A DNA stretch of 64,000 nt from an uncultured Clostridia bacterium. GTDB lineage: Bacteria; Bacillota; Clostridia; TANB77; CAG-508. The DNA lies in contig CASKJV010000002.1 in NCBI GenBank assembly GCA_949388605.1, forward strand, positions 1-64,000, in the 5' to 3' direction. The position numbers and the translations under genes were made by a program. Numbering within the stretch: position 1 is the first letter of the stretch; the number at the start of each line of letters is the position of its first letter. This document shows positions 33,803 through 42,646 of this stretch, one piece after another. The notes beneath the pieces are model-generated. The model did not search any database. It saw only the letters and a program-made list of their open reading frames with translations, and was not told where the DNA came from.

Positions 33803-34236
33803 TATTTTACCTCCTCAATATCATATCCAATTATTTTAAATTGTTCTTTTGGTATAAATTTTAATATTTTAATTTGTTCTAATCCCCAGCCATTAACACC
33901 TAAGTATTTTTTGTTAGTTTTTGGATTAAAAAATTCTTTTACATTATCTATTCTTGTATCATTTGAATTGACTTTATATTTTAACAAATCATCAATTTTT
34001 ATTAATCTTTTTATATCTTTATTATGATCCACAATTTTTCCATATTGCACATCTAAAAACTTTATGCCTTGCAAAACTCTTTTTTCTTCATCTACTTTAA
34101 AAATATGTCCACTTTCTGTTCTTACAAATTCATCAACTTCTATTTCATCATAATAGCATCCTGTGCATCCCATTTTTTCTACTCTGCAATGTTTCCATTC
34201 TTTGTCACCACATTTCACTTTCGTGTACCTCCACAT
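33802..34236 (-). CDS. Hypothetical phage protein (144 aa) upstream of RNA repair genes
   Basis: Begins MWRYTKVKCGDKEWKHCRVE with several cysteines and an EVDEFVRTESGHIFKVDEEK segment, followed by a beta-rich end (ILKFIPKEQFKIIGYDIEE). Shares one base with the RNA ligase gene, so probably co-expressed. A zinc-binding N-terminus is possible (Cys/His pattern near residues 9-27). No family recognised. Confidence 0.65.
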   Translation of the reverse strand: MWRYTKVKCGDKEWKHCRVEKMGCTGCYYDEIEVDEFVRTESGHIFKVDEEKRVLQGIKFLDVQYGKIVDHNKDIKRLIKIDDLLKYKVNSNDTRIDNVKEFFNPKTNKKYLGVNGWGLEQIKILKFIPKEQFKIIGYDIEEVK

Positions 34237-34691
34237 TCTTTAGATTCTTTTATTTTATTATTAATTGGTATAACAATATTTGTAGTAATAAAATTTTCAT
34301 ATAAATCTTTCCAAGCTTTCTCTCTTTTCCAAAATGGAAGCTTGTATATTTCTTTACAAATATTAGAACACATAATAGCTTCTTTCATTCCCCAGCATCC
34401 ATCACAAGCTCTATTGTTACACCATTCACTAAATTCTTTAAATTTCATTTTTTTTCCTATTGCTCCTAACTTATATAAAATTCTTATAAATTTTATATAT
34501 AATTTGTGTTGTTTTTCATCTGAAAAAACTTTTTTATATATCCATCTGCAACTATTACCATAAACATATTCAAATTCATATAAATTACAATTTTTACAAT
34601 TATGATGTATTTCAACTGTTTCAAAACTCCCCCATATTTCTTCTGTATAATTAATTTCTTCAAGTTTTGAATTACAAATTGGACAATTCAT
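34215..34691 (-). CDS. Zinc-ribbon phage protein (158 aa)
   Basis: Opens MNCPICNSKLEEINYTEEIW; a second CxxC (HHNCKNCNLY) completes a zinc ribbon in the first ~40 residues. The rest is helical with further Cys (CNNRACDGCWGMKEAIMCSN). Overlaps the upstream RecU-like gene by 4 bp and the downstream gene by 22 bp. Function unknown; it may bind nucleic acid. Confidence 0.65.
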   Translation of the reverse strand: MNCPICNSKLEEINYTEEIWGSFETVEIHHNCKNCNLYEFEYVYGNSCRWIYKKVFSDEKQHKLYIKFIRILYKLGAIGKKMKFKEFSEWCNNRACDGCWGMKEAIMCSNICKEIYKLPFWKREKAWKDLYENFITTNIVIPINNKIKESKECGGTRK

Positions 34692-35110
34692 AGGCTTTTA
34701 CCTCCTAATATTTTTATTAAATCCCAGCTTGGATTTCCTGCTGCAGATATTGTTTTACTTTCATTTTTTAAAGTTGCTATTGCTGTATCAACATCTATCA
34801 TTCTTACATCGTGACCTTCAAAACATATAAGAAAATATGCTTTAAGACCTGCATTTTTACATTTTTTCATTTCATCACATTGTCTAATGTCTTTATCTAC
34901 CATATGCCATTTTCTTGTATTGCACTCTTTTGCATCAAATACTGCTTTATAATTTGGAAGAAATATCTCATAATCAAATGGCTCTCCCTTTTTATAGATT
35001 CCATCAACTGTTCTTTCAGGATGATTTTTGTGTGCGTGGCCACCTATGGCTTCTACATAATCACATACATTTTGAATTTGATTTTCAAATTGATTTCCTC
35101 TTCTTGGCAT
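34688..35110 (-). CDS. RecU-like Holliday junction resolvase/PD-(D/E)XK nuclease
   Basis: 140 residues. Opening RRGNQFENQIQNVCDYVEAI resembles RecU. The catalytic region GEPFDYEIFLPNYKAVFDAKECN has the D...(E)xK core, with D-A-K as the conserved lysine strand. A C-terminal helix near GLKAYFLICFEGHDVRM follows. Phage RecU-like nucleases resolve or cut branched DNA before packaging. Overlaps the following zinc-ribbon gene by 4 bp. Confidence 0.8.
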   Translation of the reverse strand: MPRRGNQFENQIQNVCDYVEAIGGHAHKNHPERTVDGIYKKGEPFDYEIFLPNYKAVFDAKECNTRKWHMVDKDIRQCDEMKKCKNAGLKAYFLICFEGHDVRMIDVDTAIATLKNESKTISAAGNPSWDLIKILGGKSL

Positions 35111-35290
35111 TTAATCACCTTCTTTTAAATATTTCATAATAACATTTTCAACCTTTGTTCTCATAGCAAGATATCCTTTTGTAGAAACACATATGATACA
35201 ATCATTTGTAAATGTATAATCTAACATCTTGTTAGTAATTGTTTCTATTGATAATCCTTGCTTATAATAATTAATTATTTTTTCTTCCAT
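35111..35290 (-). CDS. Small hypothetical phage protein (59 aa)
   Basis: ATG 35290 with an AGGTAGG-like site. The product is a helix followed by a short strand region: MEEKIINYYKQGLSIETITN then ...CIICVSTKGYLAMRTKVEN. The first part resembles a short HTH-like recognition helix pair. Abuts the RecU-like gene. No function assigned. Confidence 0.55.
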   Translation of the reverse strand: MEEKIINYYKQGLSIETITNKMLDYTFTNDCIICVSTKGYLAMRTKVENVIMKYLKEGD

Positions 35291-35297
35291 TACTAAC

Positions 35298-36800
35298 CTA
35301 CCTATAAAATAATCTATTTAATATTTGTGTTGCTTGCATTTTATTTAAGTTTTCTGTGTCAAAGTCTTTCATAAATCTTTTGATCATACTAACTTGCTTT
35401 TCACTTGCTGGTACTTTTCCCCACTTTCTCATTTGGTCAACATTCCAAATATACTCATATTGTGGATATTCATCTTGTAAATATTTAAATACTTTATCAA
35501 GTGCTCTTTGCATATTCACTTTTTGTCCACCTATTGTTGTCTTTCCTAACTCGTCTTGTGCTGGTATTCTTATTCTTTTCTTTGGAATACTAACTACCAT
35601 ATCACCATTTGGCATCTTAAAATAATTAACTCCGTGTGTATTATATTCCTGTTCTTTTGCCCATAAATTAACTATTTCTATATTTCTAATCCAACTCGCA
35701 GGACAGTCTGATTTTTTTACTATTAAGTCAGGAAGTTCAAATAAATCTCCTTGTATTTCATCTTGCTTGTTTGCTGGTACTGCATTTAAATCTACTCCTA
35801 TTAAAGTTGGTGCTGTGCATAAATTTGCCCTTCCTGTTGTACCAACTAAATCTATCAATGTAAGTTTTTCTTTTCCTGGATAAAGTCTTAGTCCTCTACC
35901 TACCATTTGTGTATATAAACTGCTGTTACTTGTTGGTCTTGCTATCATTACAGTTTCAACAAGTGGCATATCTGTTCCTTCAGTAAATATCATACAGTTT
36001 ACTAATACTGGGATTTCCCTATTCGTAAATTTTTTAATTAATTCATCTCTGTTTTTAGTCTTTGATGTTACTGCTACTGCACCTGGGATTTTCTCTGCAA
36101 TTGCTTCTGCGTGATCTACACTACAAGCAAATATTAAAGTTTGTCCTTTAGCATATTTCTTGTATGCTTCAGCTATTGCATTATTCAATACATCCTGATT
36201 CATTACTTCTTCCAATTCTCCTGGTGCAAAATCGCCCATTCTTCTTGCTACTTTTGAAATGTCGTAACCTATATTTACTCTTAAACAATAAATGTCGGTT
36301 AAATATTTATTTTGTATTGCCCATTTTATATCTCTTTCAAATATAATGTCCTGGTATATATCATCAAGTCTTACATTATCTCCCCTGTTTGGTGTTGCTG
36401 TAAAACCCAAGTGTAATCTAGGTTTGAAATACTCATATATTTTCCTATATGATTTTGCTGCAGCGTGATGTGCTTCATCAGTTATTATTAGGTCGAAATC
36501 ATCAGTCTTGAAATTTTCTAATCTATGTATTATACTTTGTACAGATGCTATTACGACTGGTTCTCCGTTGGACTTGCGATTCGCCATTTCAATTCCAACT
36601 GGACAGTCATAGTATTTAATTGGTTGTGTTACTAGTTCTTCTCTATGTGCTAGGACTAGTACACGACCTTTTCTTTTTATACTTGTAAAGGTTGCTGTTT
36701 TTCCTAATCCTGTGGCCATTTGAATTAAATATGATCCTGGTTCAAGATTATCAATCAGTTCATTACATTCTTCTTGGTAATCCCTTAATACTAGATTCAT
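35298..36800 (-). CDS. DEAH-box superfamily 2 helicase
   Basis: 500 residues. Motif order: Q-like LRDYQEECNELID, Walker A MATGLGKTATF, Ia VLAHREEL, II LIITDEAHHAAAKS, III GFTATPNRGD, IV IFACSV, V FTEGTDMP, and VI QMVGRGLRLYPGK. An SSL2/UvsW-like enzyme of phage replication that unwinds branched DNA or initiates at an origin. The C-terminal ~100 residues (PASEKQVSMIKRFMKDF) resemble a small accessory domain. It is the largest early gene and overlaps the following gene by 4 bp. Confidence 0.9.
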   Translation of the reverse strand: MNLVLRDYQEECNELIDNLEPGSYLIQMATGLGKTATFTSIKRKGRVLVLAHREELVTQPIKYYDCPVGIEMANRKSNGEPVVIASVQSIIHRLENFKTDDFDLIITDEAHHAAAKSYRKIYEYFKPRLHLGFTATPNRGDNVRLDDIYQDIIFERDIKWAIQNKYLTDIYCLRVNIGYDISKVARRMGDFAPGELEEVMNQDVLNNAIAEAYKKYAKGQTLIFACSVDHAEAIAEKIPGAVAVTSKTKNRDELIKKFTNREIPVLVNCMIFTEGTDMPLVETVMIARPTSNSSLYTQMVGRGLRLYPGKEKLTLIDLVGTTGRANLCTAPTLIGVDLNAVPANKQDEIQGDLFELPDLIVKKSDCPASWIRNIEIVNLWAKEQEYNTHGVNYFKMPNGDMVVSIPKKRIRIPAQDELGKTTIGGQKVNMQRALDKVFKYLQDEYPQYEYIWNVDQMRKWGKVPASEKQVSMIKRFMKDFDTENLNKMQATQILNRLFYR

Positions 36801-37030
36801 TCAAGACCACCACCTAAATTCTCTTTTTCTATAACATAAGAATTTTTTATTTTATATAGATCTGAATAATTAGTTTTTGCTGCTGTTTCTCCTGTATGAT
36901 AATTCACAAAAGCACCATCTTTACAAAGTCTTTTTATTTTTCCTATTTCTACAGTATAAATTTCACCAGTATAACTTTTACCTATAAAAACTACTAATTC
37001 TCCAACTTTAAAGTCCTTCAAATATCTCAC
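36797..37030 (-). CDS. Hypothetical phage protein (77 aa)
   Basis: MRYLKDFKVGELVVFIGKSY opening suggests a small beta-barrel, with a turn region GAFVNYHTGETAAKTNYSDL. Overlaps the helicase gene by 4 bp and the upstream zinc-finger gene by 23 bp. No family recognised. Confidence 0.6.
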   Translation of the reverse strand: MRYLKDFKVGELVVFIGKSYTGEIYTVEIGKIKRLCKDGAFVNYHTGETAAKTNYSDLYKIKNSYVIEKENLGGGLE

Positions 37031-37430
37031 TCCTTTGTTTTTTATATTTTTCTATTCTTTCTTGTGAAAGTCTAATTGTTTTTTCACATTCTTCTTTTTC
37101 AAACATACCAATATGTGTGCTTTCTCTTGGAAGTTTTAATTGTTCAGCTAGCCATCCATACGCTTTATATCTTGTTGTAATTCTTAACGGCTTTCTCCAA
37201 ATCTGATCAAACCAGTAATGTGCTGCTTGCCTATATCTTCTTAATTCTTCATTTGCTAAAGTTCCAAGTGGTGTATTTGTTCCTGGATGTACTCCAACAA
37301 ATGCTCTACAATTTCTACATAAATAACACTTGCCTTCGCCATATTCCTTACCATATATTTCTGCGTTTGAAGTATAAACAACTGGGCTTCCACAATATCT
37401 ACATATTGTTGGTTTTTGCATTTCTATCAC
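37008..37430 (-). CDS. Zinc-finger (DUF3268-like) phage protein
   Basis: 140 residues. ICRYCGSPVVY and CYLCRNCRAFVGVHPG give two CxxC pairs; the GTNTPLGTLANEELRRYRQA block that follows is a mark of the DUF3268 zinc-finger family. A helical C-terminus contains ERSL-like segments (ESTHIGMFEKEECEKTIRLS). Role unknown, often adjacent to phage helicases. Confidence 0.8.
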   Translation of the reverse strand: MIEMQKPTICRYCGSPVVYTSNAEIYGKEYGEGKCYLCRNCRAFVGVHPGTNTPLGTLANEELRRYRQAAHYWFDQIWRKPLRITTRYKAYGWLAEQLKLPRESTHIGMFEKEECEKTIRLSQERIEKYKKQRSEIFEGL

Positions 37431-37690
37431 TCCTTTGGCATTTCATATACTTTTGGAAGCATTGTTACTGCTTTGTTATTATCTAAATTGTATTGTCTAT
37501 ATTTGCTTACTATTTCTTGTAATACTTCTTTTGCTCTTTTTTCTGTTTCATATTCTGCTAAAATATAAGCACCATCTTCTTCTGCTATAATGAATTGTCC
37601 TATTGCTATTATCTTATTTTCTTTTACACTAATAGCTTTTATATTATTAAAATTTATAATATCTTTTTTATCTTGACTTACTATTATCAT
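37427..37690 (-). CDS. Hypothetical phage protein (87 aa)
   Basis: Starts MIIVSQDKKDIINFNNIKAI, with a beta-strand repeat (NKIIAIGQFIIAEEDGAYIL) and a helix (AKEVLQEIVSKYRQYN). This short layout is common in clostridial prophages near the early genes. Overlaps its neighbours by 4 bp on both sides. Function unknown. Confidence 0.7.
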   Translation of the reverse strand: MIIVSQDKKDIINFNNIKAISVKENKIIAIGQFIIAEEDGAYILAEYETEKRAKEVLQEIVSKYRQYNLDNNKAVTMLPKVYEMPKE

Positions 37691-38079
37691 ACAAATTCCC
37701 CCTTAAATACAGTAGCAAGTATCTCTACTGCTAAATTTATTGTTTCGCATAATCTTTCTTCAGTAATTGGTTTTGCTTCTTCAGCTTCTCCATTTAATAT
37801 TTTTCTTAATTTTGTCCTTTGCATTTCAGTATTTTTAATATGATCTATATGTTCTTGAAACATTGATGATTGAAATTCATACTCCTTACATCTTTTTTCA
37901 TAATCTGCTAATACTAATTGCTTTGTTTTACTAGCATTTTCAGTAGTTATCTGCTTATTATGAAACATTACTAATAACTGCTTTAATGCTAGAAAACAAT
38001 GTATTTCTAATAAGTTATAATCTGCAGGAGGTGTTTCAAGTTTTATAGAATCATTTATAATTTCTTCTTTACTTTTCAT
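37687..38079 (-). CDS. Hypothetical helical phage protein (130 aa)
   Basis: All-helical, charged: ALKQLLVMFHNKQITTENAS, QTKQ-type linker, and QEHIDHIKNTEMQRTKLRK. It directly follows the origin-like region in the leftward direction. Function not known. Confidence 0.65.
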   Translation of the reverse strand: MKSKEEIINDSIKLETPPADYNLLEIHCFLALKQLLVMFHNKQITTENASKTKQLVLADYEKRCKEYEFQSSMFQEHIDHIKNTEMQRTKLRKILNGEAEEAKPITEERLCETINLAVEILATVFKGEFV

Positions 38080-38082
38080 TTG

Positions 38083-38341
38083 GTCTTACCTCCAATTTAT
38101 TTTTCTTGCATACCTCAAATACGCAATTTTTATATAGGTCTTACCTGTCTTACCTTTTTCCGTGAATATATTTATATTTTTTATGAAAGTTTTATTTTTA
38201 GATTTTAATAAAAAATTTCCATATGTATATTATTATTTTGTAAGAGGTAAGACTTTTATATTTTTATTTAATGTAATCGGCTTAACTCTATATTTTTTTA
38301 TAGTCTTACCTTTGGCTTACCTTGGTTATTTTAGGTAAGAC
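38083..38341. other. Repeat cluster, candidate phage replication origin
   Basis: A 262-bp gap between the 130-aa gene and the DUF927 helicase. GTCTTACCT appears at 38083, 38138, 38147 and 38303; its reverse complement AGGTAAGAC at 38245 and 38333; and a one-mismatch form at 38315. Between them the sequence is very AT-rich (e.g. around 38160-38240). Iterons plus an AT-rich segment next to a helicase and primase is the usual look of a phage origin. A transcription control role for the same repeats cannot be excluded. Confidence 0.6.
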
Positions 38342-40246
38342 TTAAAACGGTAGATCTTCCATATTTTGTTGCTGATATTTTTCTTCATATGCAAGGTCTG
38401 ATTTTTCAGGTTCTAATCTAAATTTTATATAGTTTGCTTTTACCCCAAACGCCTTTGTTTGGTGTGTAAATTTACCTTGTGAATTTCGTTCTATTTGATT
38501 TCTATCTGCAAAATTTCTTATTACTGCTGTAAAATCAAAACCTGCTTTGTTTAATGCTTCAGCATATAAACTTTTATTTACTAAACAAATATCTTCATTT
38601 TCGATATATTTACCCCAAATTTCTCCATTTTCATTTTCTCTAAATCTATTTATGTTTTGTGAAATCCAGTTCATTGTCCATTCATATGCTCTTGTAGAAA
38701 CATCAACTTCTTTTGCACTTGTAAGCCATCCACTTACATCTTCTATTGTTAATTTTTCATCTTTAAAAATTAGATCTGTAGATATTTCATCTGCAAGTAA
38801 TATTGTGGCCATTGCCATTGCTTGTTTATCAGTTGTATCTGTCTTTTCTAATATTTCTTGAAATATCTCCCTATATCTTTTCTGTAATTCCTCTTGTTTA
38901 GGAATATTTTTTATAAATTCTTTACCAGCAAATCCATAATTTTTTCTAACAAAATTACTTACAAAATTACCATCTGCAATTACTTTTTCTGTTGCTTCTA
39001 CTTCAATTACTCTATTCTTTACTCCTCCACCTGAAGTTGCTTTTGTTATTGGTTCTTCTCCTGTAAATAAGAAACAGCAATTCCATTCTTTCAAAAGTTC
39101 TATTCCACCATAAGCCTTACCTCTACCTCTATCAACACCTTCTGTTAAATACATTACCAGGTTGTCAAAGCTATCCCATCTACTTTTAATTGTTTGTAGT
39201 TCATCTCCTGCAAATGGAATATCGTGAACAAAAGCTGCATATCTTGCTAATGCTACTTGTGTTGCATTTAATGTTCTTACTAATTTTCCTACTTCAGGAT
39301 TTCCCCAAACACTCATTGCAAACATTAATCCTACTGTTTTACCTGTTCCAGTTCCACCCCATATATGTACTACAAATGGCAGTACTCCCAACATTTGATT
39401 TAGTGTGCTAGCAAATGAAGATGCTAAAAGTAAATGTGCAATCTTGCTTTCCTTTCTTACTCTTCTACATACTTCTTTCCATTCTTCATATTTTCCCACT
39501 TCTCTTATGCTTGCATATACATCTTTAAATGCTATATCACCATCATACTTTAGGTCGCCTACATAAGGTGCAAATTCATTTTCTATCCATCCTAACCTGT
39601 CTGTGCTACGATTTACTGGAATTTCTTTTGCATTCAAGGAAACTACATCTGCAATATATGAAACTAGATCCTTTGCATTCTCTGAATTTACTTCTATTCC
39701 CCTATCTGATAATTGGATAATATTAGATTTATTTGCTACCATACTTCTTTCAATTGTTATATACTGCCATTTATTATCTTTGAAAAATGCTAGTTTTATT
39801 TTTTCTGTCTCTGAATCAACATTAATTAACCTTTCTACTGGTAATATAGGATGTGAGCAAGCTACTACTGTTTGTGGAATCATACCTGCACCCATAATGC
39901 TTTTAGTAACTCCTGTATCTTCACATTCCCATTTTCCACACTTTAGTTTTTCAATTGGTGGTTGTGTGAATTGAATTGTATTGCTGCCTCTTTGTTTGAA
40001 TCGTTGTGCAAATTCTGTTTGATATGCTTTTAAAAGTTTGTCAAAACTTCTTATGTTTCCAAGTTCCCTGGATTTATCTTGTAATCGTACAATTAGCGTT
40101 GTCCTTGCTATTTGGTTATCTATTGAAAAAATATGTTCAAATATTTCCTTGTCTAAAATTTGTTCTTTTGTTAATTCACTAATTTCCCCAAAAGGTGTAA
40201 ACCCTTCATCAATTAATTGCTCTGAAAGTTCTAACTCTTGCTTCAA
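38342..40246 (-). CDS. DUF927 replicative helicase-like ATPase
   Basis: 634 residues. The central ATPase carries VHIWGGTGTGKTVGLMFAMS (P-loop) and a later acidic segment PFAGDELQTIKSRWDSFDN. The DUF927 family acts as phage replication helicase together with a separate primase fragment. The C-terminus ends NMEDLPF, an SSB-like acidic tip. It overlaps the CHC2 gene by 38 bp. The gene ends within the last copy of the iteron cluster. Confidence 0.86.
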   Translation of the reverse strand: MKQELELSEQLIDEGFTPFGEISELTKEQILDKEIFEHIFSIDNQIARTTLIVRLQDKSRELGNIRSFDKLLKAYQTEFAQRFKQRGSNTIQFTQPPIEKLKCGKWECEDTGVTKSIMGAGMIPQTVVACSHPILPVERLINVDSETEKIKLAFFKDNKWQYITIERSMVANKSNIIQLSDRGIEVNSENAKDLVSYIADVVSLNAKEIPVNRSTDRLGWIENEFAPYVGDLKYDGDIAFKDVYASIREVGKYEEWKEVCRRVRKESKIAHLLLASSFASTLNQMLGVLPFVVHIWGGTGTGKTVGLMFAMSVWGNPEVGKLVRTLNATQVALARYAAFVHDIPFAGDELQTIKSRWDSFDNLVMYLTEGVDRGRGKAYGGIELLKEWNCCFLFTGEEPITKATSGGGVKNRVIEVEATEKVIADGNFVSNFVRKNYGFAGKEFIKNIPKQEELQKRYREIFQEILEKTDTTDKQAMAMATILLADEISTDLIFKDEKLTIEDVSGWLTSAKEVDVSTRAYEWTMNWISQNINRFRENENGEIWGKYIENEDICLVNKSLYAEALNKAGFDFTAVIRNFADRNQIERNSQGKFTHQTKAFGVKANYIKFRLEPEKSDLAYEEKYQQQNMEDLPF

Positions 40247-40817
40247 TTCTTCTCACCACCTTTTTTTCGTGTTTCCAAAACCATATTTTATCTTCGTTTG
40301 TTCCATTTATAAAAATACTTTCTATTAAATAATCAATGTAATCTTTATTGTGCATTGCTTCTACAAATAAATCGTTTGGATCTTCTTCCATATTTTTAGG
40401 TGCATATTCTTCTTCCCATTTCCAAAGTAAATGCAGATAATCACACAATAATTGAAATGTTTTATTTTCCCATTTCTTAAATATTTCTTCAGTTTTTTGC
40501 TTATTTTTATATTTATTAATTTCAAAATAGTTGCTTTTTTGATTTGGATCTAATCCTAATCCTAAAGTGTAATTTATACTTTTGGCTGCTTCTAAAGCAT
40601 TTATATTTAATAATTCTGATACAAGAGAAATTGAATCGCCACCTTTGCCACATCCAAAACATTTCCATATTTGTTTTTGTGGTGATATTGAAAGACTAGC
40701 TGTTTTTTCTTTATGGAATGGGCATACACATTTATATGCCCTATTCAGTTTTAATCCATAAAGTTCTGCTACTTTTACTATATTTGCTCTTTCTTTAACT
40801 TCTCTGATCAAACTCAT
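40209..40817 (-). CDS. CHC2-type primase zinc-finger protein
   Basis: 202 residues. YKCVCPFHKEKTASLSISPQ followed by IWKCFGCGKGGDSISL is the DnaG-type zinc-binding domain (C/H/C2). No TOPRIM core is visible; the C-terminal half is helical and unassigned. Together with the adjacent DUF927 ATPase it likely forms the phage primase-helicase pair. The rest of the primase activity may come from the host DnaG. Confidence 0.85.
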   Translation of the reverse strand: MSLIREVKERANIVKVAELYGLKLNRAYKCVCPFHKEKTASLSISPQKQIWKCFGCGKGGDSISLVSELLNINALEAAKSINYTLGLGLDPNQKSNYFEINKYKNKQKTEEIFKKWENKTFQLLCDYLHLLWKWEEEYAPKNMEEDPNDLFVEAMHNKDYIDYLIESIFINGTNEDKIWFWKHEKKVVRRIEARVRTFRAIN

Positions 40818-40827
40818 AATTTACCTC

Positions 40828-41391
40828 CTAAAAAGGAAGGTCATCATTATCTGCAGCAGATGCTGTTGCATCAAATGCTTGATCATATTGATTGTCACTC
40901 AATACTTTTTTATTTGGTATTTTTGCTTCTTCTGCTTTGTCATAAGATACTGCAAAGAAAGGCTTTACTGCTGTATGTGGTAATCCGTCTGTACCTAAAA
41001 ATTCTTCTTCTCTAAAGACTAAACCTATTTTTTTGTTAACTAATTTTTGTTCATCAAAATCAAATTTGAAATTTGCATTTGATGCTTCTACTGAGGTTAT
41101 AAGACCTTTAAATTTTGGATTTGTTGTCCCTGGATTATAACCTTCGGTAAATACTGTCCAAATACCACTCCATTTTCTTTCTTCAGGAGATCTAGTATCA
41201 TTATCAAATTTCTTTTGATAAAAATCCTTGTATTCTCCTTCTGCAATATCAAATCCAATTTTTAGAAATTCTTTTCCTGCTTGTGTTTTTTCACATACTA
41301 CTTTTTTTATTAAGCATTTATATCCTCCTGCTGGTAATGTTTCAAATTCTCCGAAGCTTTGTGCTTCATCATATCCTGCTGGTTTTTCCAT
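40828..41391 (-). CDS. DUF669 family protein, single-strand-DNA-binding-like
   Basis: 187 residues. The pattern SFGEFETLPAGGYKCLIKKV and WSGIWTVFTEG identifies the DUF669 family, proteins encoded with phage recombination and replication genes. The C-terminus ends DNDDLPF, nearly identical to the acidic tip of SSB (DDDLPF) that recruits repair proteins. A ssDNA-binding or SSB-like function is inferred, not shown. Confidence 0.8.
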   Translation of the reverse strand: MEKPAGYDEAQSFGEFETLPAGGYKCLIKKVVCEKTQAGKEFLKIGFDIAEGEYKDFYQKKFDNDTRSPEERKWSGIWTVFTEGYNPGTTNPKFKGLITSVEASNANFKFDFDEQKLVNKKIGLVFREEEFLGTDGLPHTAVKPFFAVSYDKAEEAKIPNKKVLSDNQYDQAFDATASAADNDDLPF

Positions 41392-41393
41392 AA

Positions 41394-41660
41394 TTAGTTA
41401 CCTCCCATAATTTTTTTAATATTATTTATTACTTGATCTAAATCTTTTACTGATGTTATTTTATGTACTTCTATTTTTCCAATTTTATCTTCAATTTTTG
41501 TTTTGATATCTTCTTGCTCAGTTTTACAATGTTTTCCTTCACATTCTGCTTTTTCTGTATCTTCTGTTTCTTCTTCATTCATTATATCTTCTGCTATTTC
41601 TGTAATTTTAAGTCCTGACAAAAATGCTAATCCTATAATTTCTAATGTATTAAAATCCAT
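41394..41660 (-). CDS. Hypothetical phage protein (88 aa)
   Basis: Starts MDFNTLEIIGLAFLSGLKIT with a hydrophobic N-terminal helix, then a Cys-containing acidic linker (ECEGKHCKTEQEDIKT) and a C-terminal helix. Its ATG overlaps the stop of the 46-aa gene upstream. No function recognised. Confidence 0.6.
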   Translation of the reverse strand: MDFNTLEIIGLAFLSGLKITEIAEDIMNEEETEDTEKAECEGKHCKTEQEDIKTKIEDKIGKIEVHKITSVKDLDQVINNIKKIMGGN

Positions 41661-41800
41661 TATTTTTCACCTCTTTTCTTTTTTTGAAACCATTTCCAAA
41701 ATCCTCTAAATTCTGATCTATATCTTTTGGCCACGCCTTTGTTATGGTCTTTCCATTGTTTTTTTAATTGATTTCTTTCAATTTTTCTTTGAAGGCTCAT
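41660..41800 (-). CDS. Small basic phage protein (46 aa)
   Basis: ATG 41800 with AGGAGG in range. The product (MSLQRKIERNQLKKQWKDHN...) is strongly basic. It overlaps the end of the Sak4-like gene by 23 bp, and its stop overlaps the ATG of the 88-aa gene (TAATG). Possibly nucleic-acid binding; otherwise unknown. Confidence 0.5.
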   Translation of the reverse strand: MSLQRKIERNQLKKQWKDHNKGVAKRYRSEFRGFWKWFQKKKRGEK

Positions 41801-42425
41801 TATTGTTTTCCTCCTTTTTGCTTAATTCGTAGTATTCTCTAATTGTCTGATCTACCATTTTTAAATCATTATCAATTTTATGTTCAAACATATCCATAGG
41901 ACTTTTAGCTGGATTAGTTCCATCGGAATTTGTAATAAAGAAATGCTCGCTTCCTTCTACTTGACAAAGTAAAACTATTGAAAATAAACCTTCTACAGTA
42001 AGTTGATTGTCAAGCATTTTTCCTAAAGTTTTTGCTTTTAACTTTCCATTATCAGCTAATTCTGTATGGTGTAACATATATACAATACAGTCATCAGGTG
42101 TCTTTTTTATAATAAAATCAATTAAATCTTTAAAATTTAAAGCCATATTAGTAAATTTTCCATAACCTACTTCTTTTGCATGTTCAAAACTTTCAAAGGC
42201 CATTAAGTATTGTGAATCGTCTATTACATAAGTTTTAAAATTTCCTTTTTGTATGTTTGATTTTATCTGTGTGTATGTAACATTATCTGCTTTGTTTAAT
42301 TGCTTTTTAAATGGTAATGGCTTACCTGCCACATTATAAATTGCGACATCTTCCTTTTCAAAATTTCTCAGGCTGCAGCTTTTTCCTGAGCCAGATTCGC
42401 CTAAAATTAATACTGGTATTCCCAT
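41778..42425 (-). CDS. AAA_24/Sak4-like phage ATPase, single-strand annealing candidate
   Basis: 215 residues. ILGESGSGKSCSLRNFEKED is a P-loop, YVIDDSQYLM a Walker B, and the histidine in YMLHHTELADNGKL a likely sensor. The family (AAA_24, Sak4) is a RecA-like core used in phage recombination. Neighbours (Gp157, DUF669) fit a recombination module. Another NTPase role is possible, since Sak4 and related ATPases are hard to separate without structure search. Confidence 0.72.
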   Translation of the reverse strand: MGIPVLILGESGSGKSCSLRNFEKEDVAIYNVAGKPLPFKKQLNKADNVTYTQIKSNIQKGNFKTYVIDDSQYLMAFESFEHAKEVGYGKFTNMALNFKDLIDFIIKKTPDDCIVYMLHHTELADNGKLKAKTLGKMLDNQLTVEGLFSIVLLCQVEGSEHFFITNSDGTNPAKSPMDMFEHKIDNDLKMVDQTIREYYELSKKEENNNEPSKKN

Positions 42426-42646
42426 TAATCTTTATCCTCCTCTACTAAATTTAAATTAAAATCAAATTTATATGGTGTTCCTGCTTTTATATCAAGTTTT
42501 AGTTCTCCATTTTCCAAACTCATTGTCATTACTCCATCATTAAATACTCCTGTAATGCTATCTCCATCTTCTAATTTTGCATCTTTCCCATATTCTTCTT
42601 TCATTGCTTTTTGCATCATTTCTATTGCTTTACTTATTGCTTCCAT
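42425..42646 (-). CDS. Hypothetical phage protein (73 aa)
   Basis: Starts MEAISKAIEMMQKAMKEEYG; a helix then a small beta region (ITGVFNDGVMTMSLENGELK). Shares bases with both neighbours. Function unknown; position between Gp157 and the Sak4-like ATPase implies a recombination role. Confidence 0.6.
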   Translation of the reverse strand: MEAISKAIEMMQKAMKEEYGKDAKLEDGDSITGVFNDGVMTMSLENGELKLDIKAGTPYKFDFNLNLVEEDKD

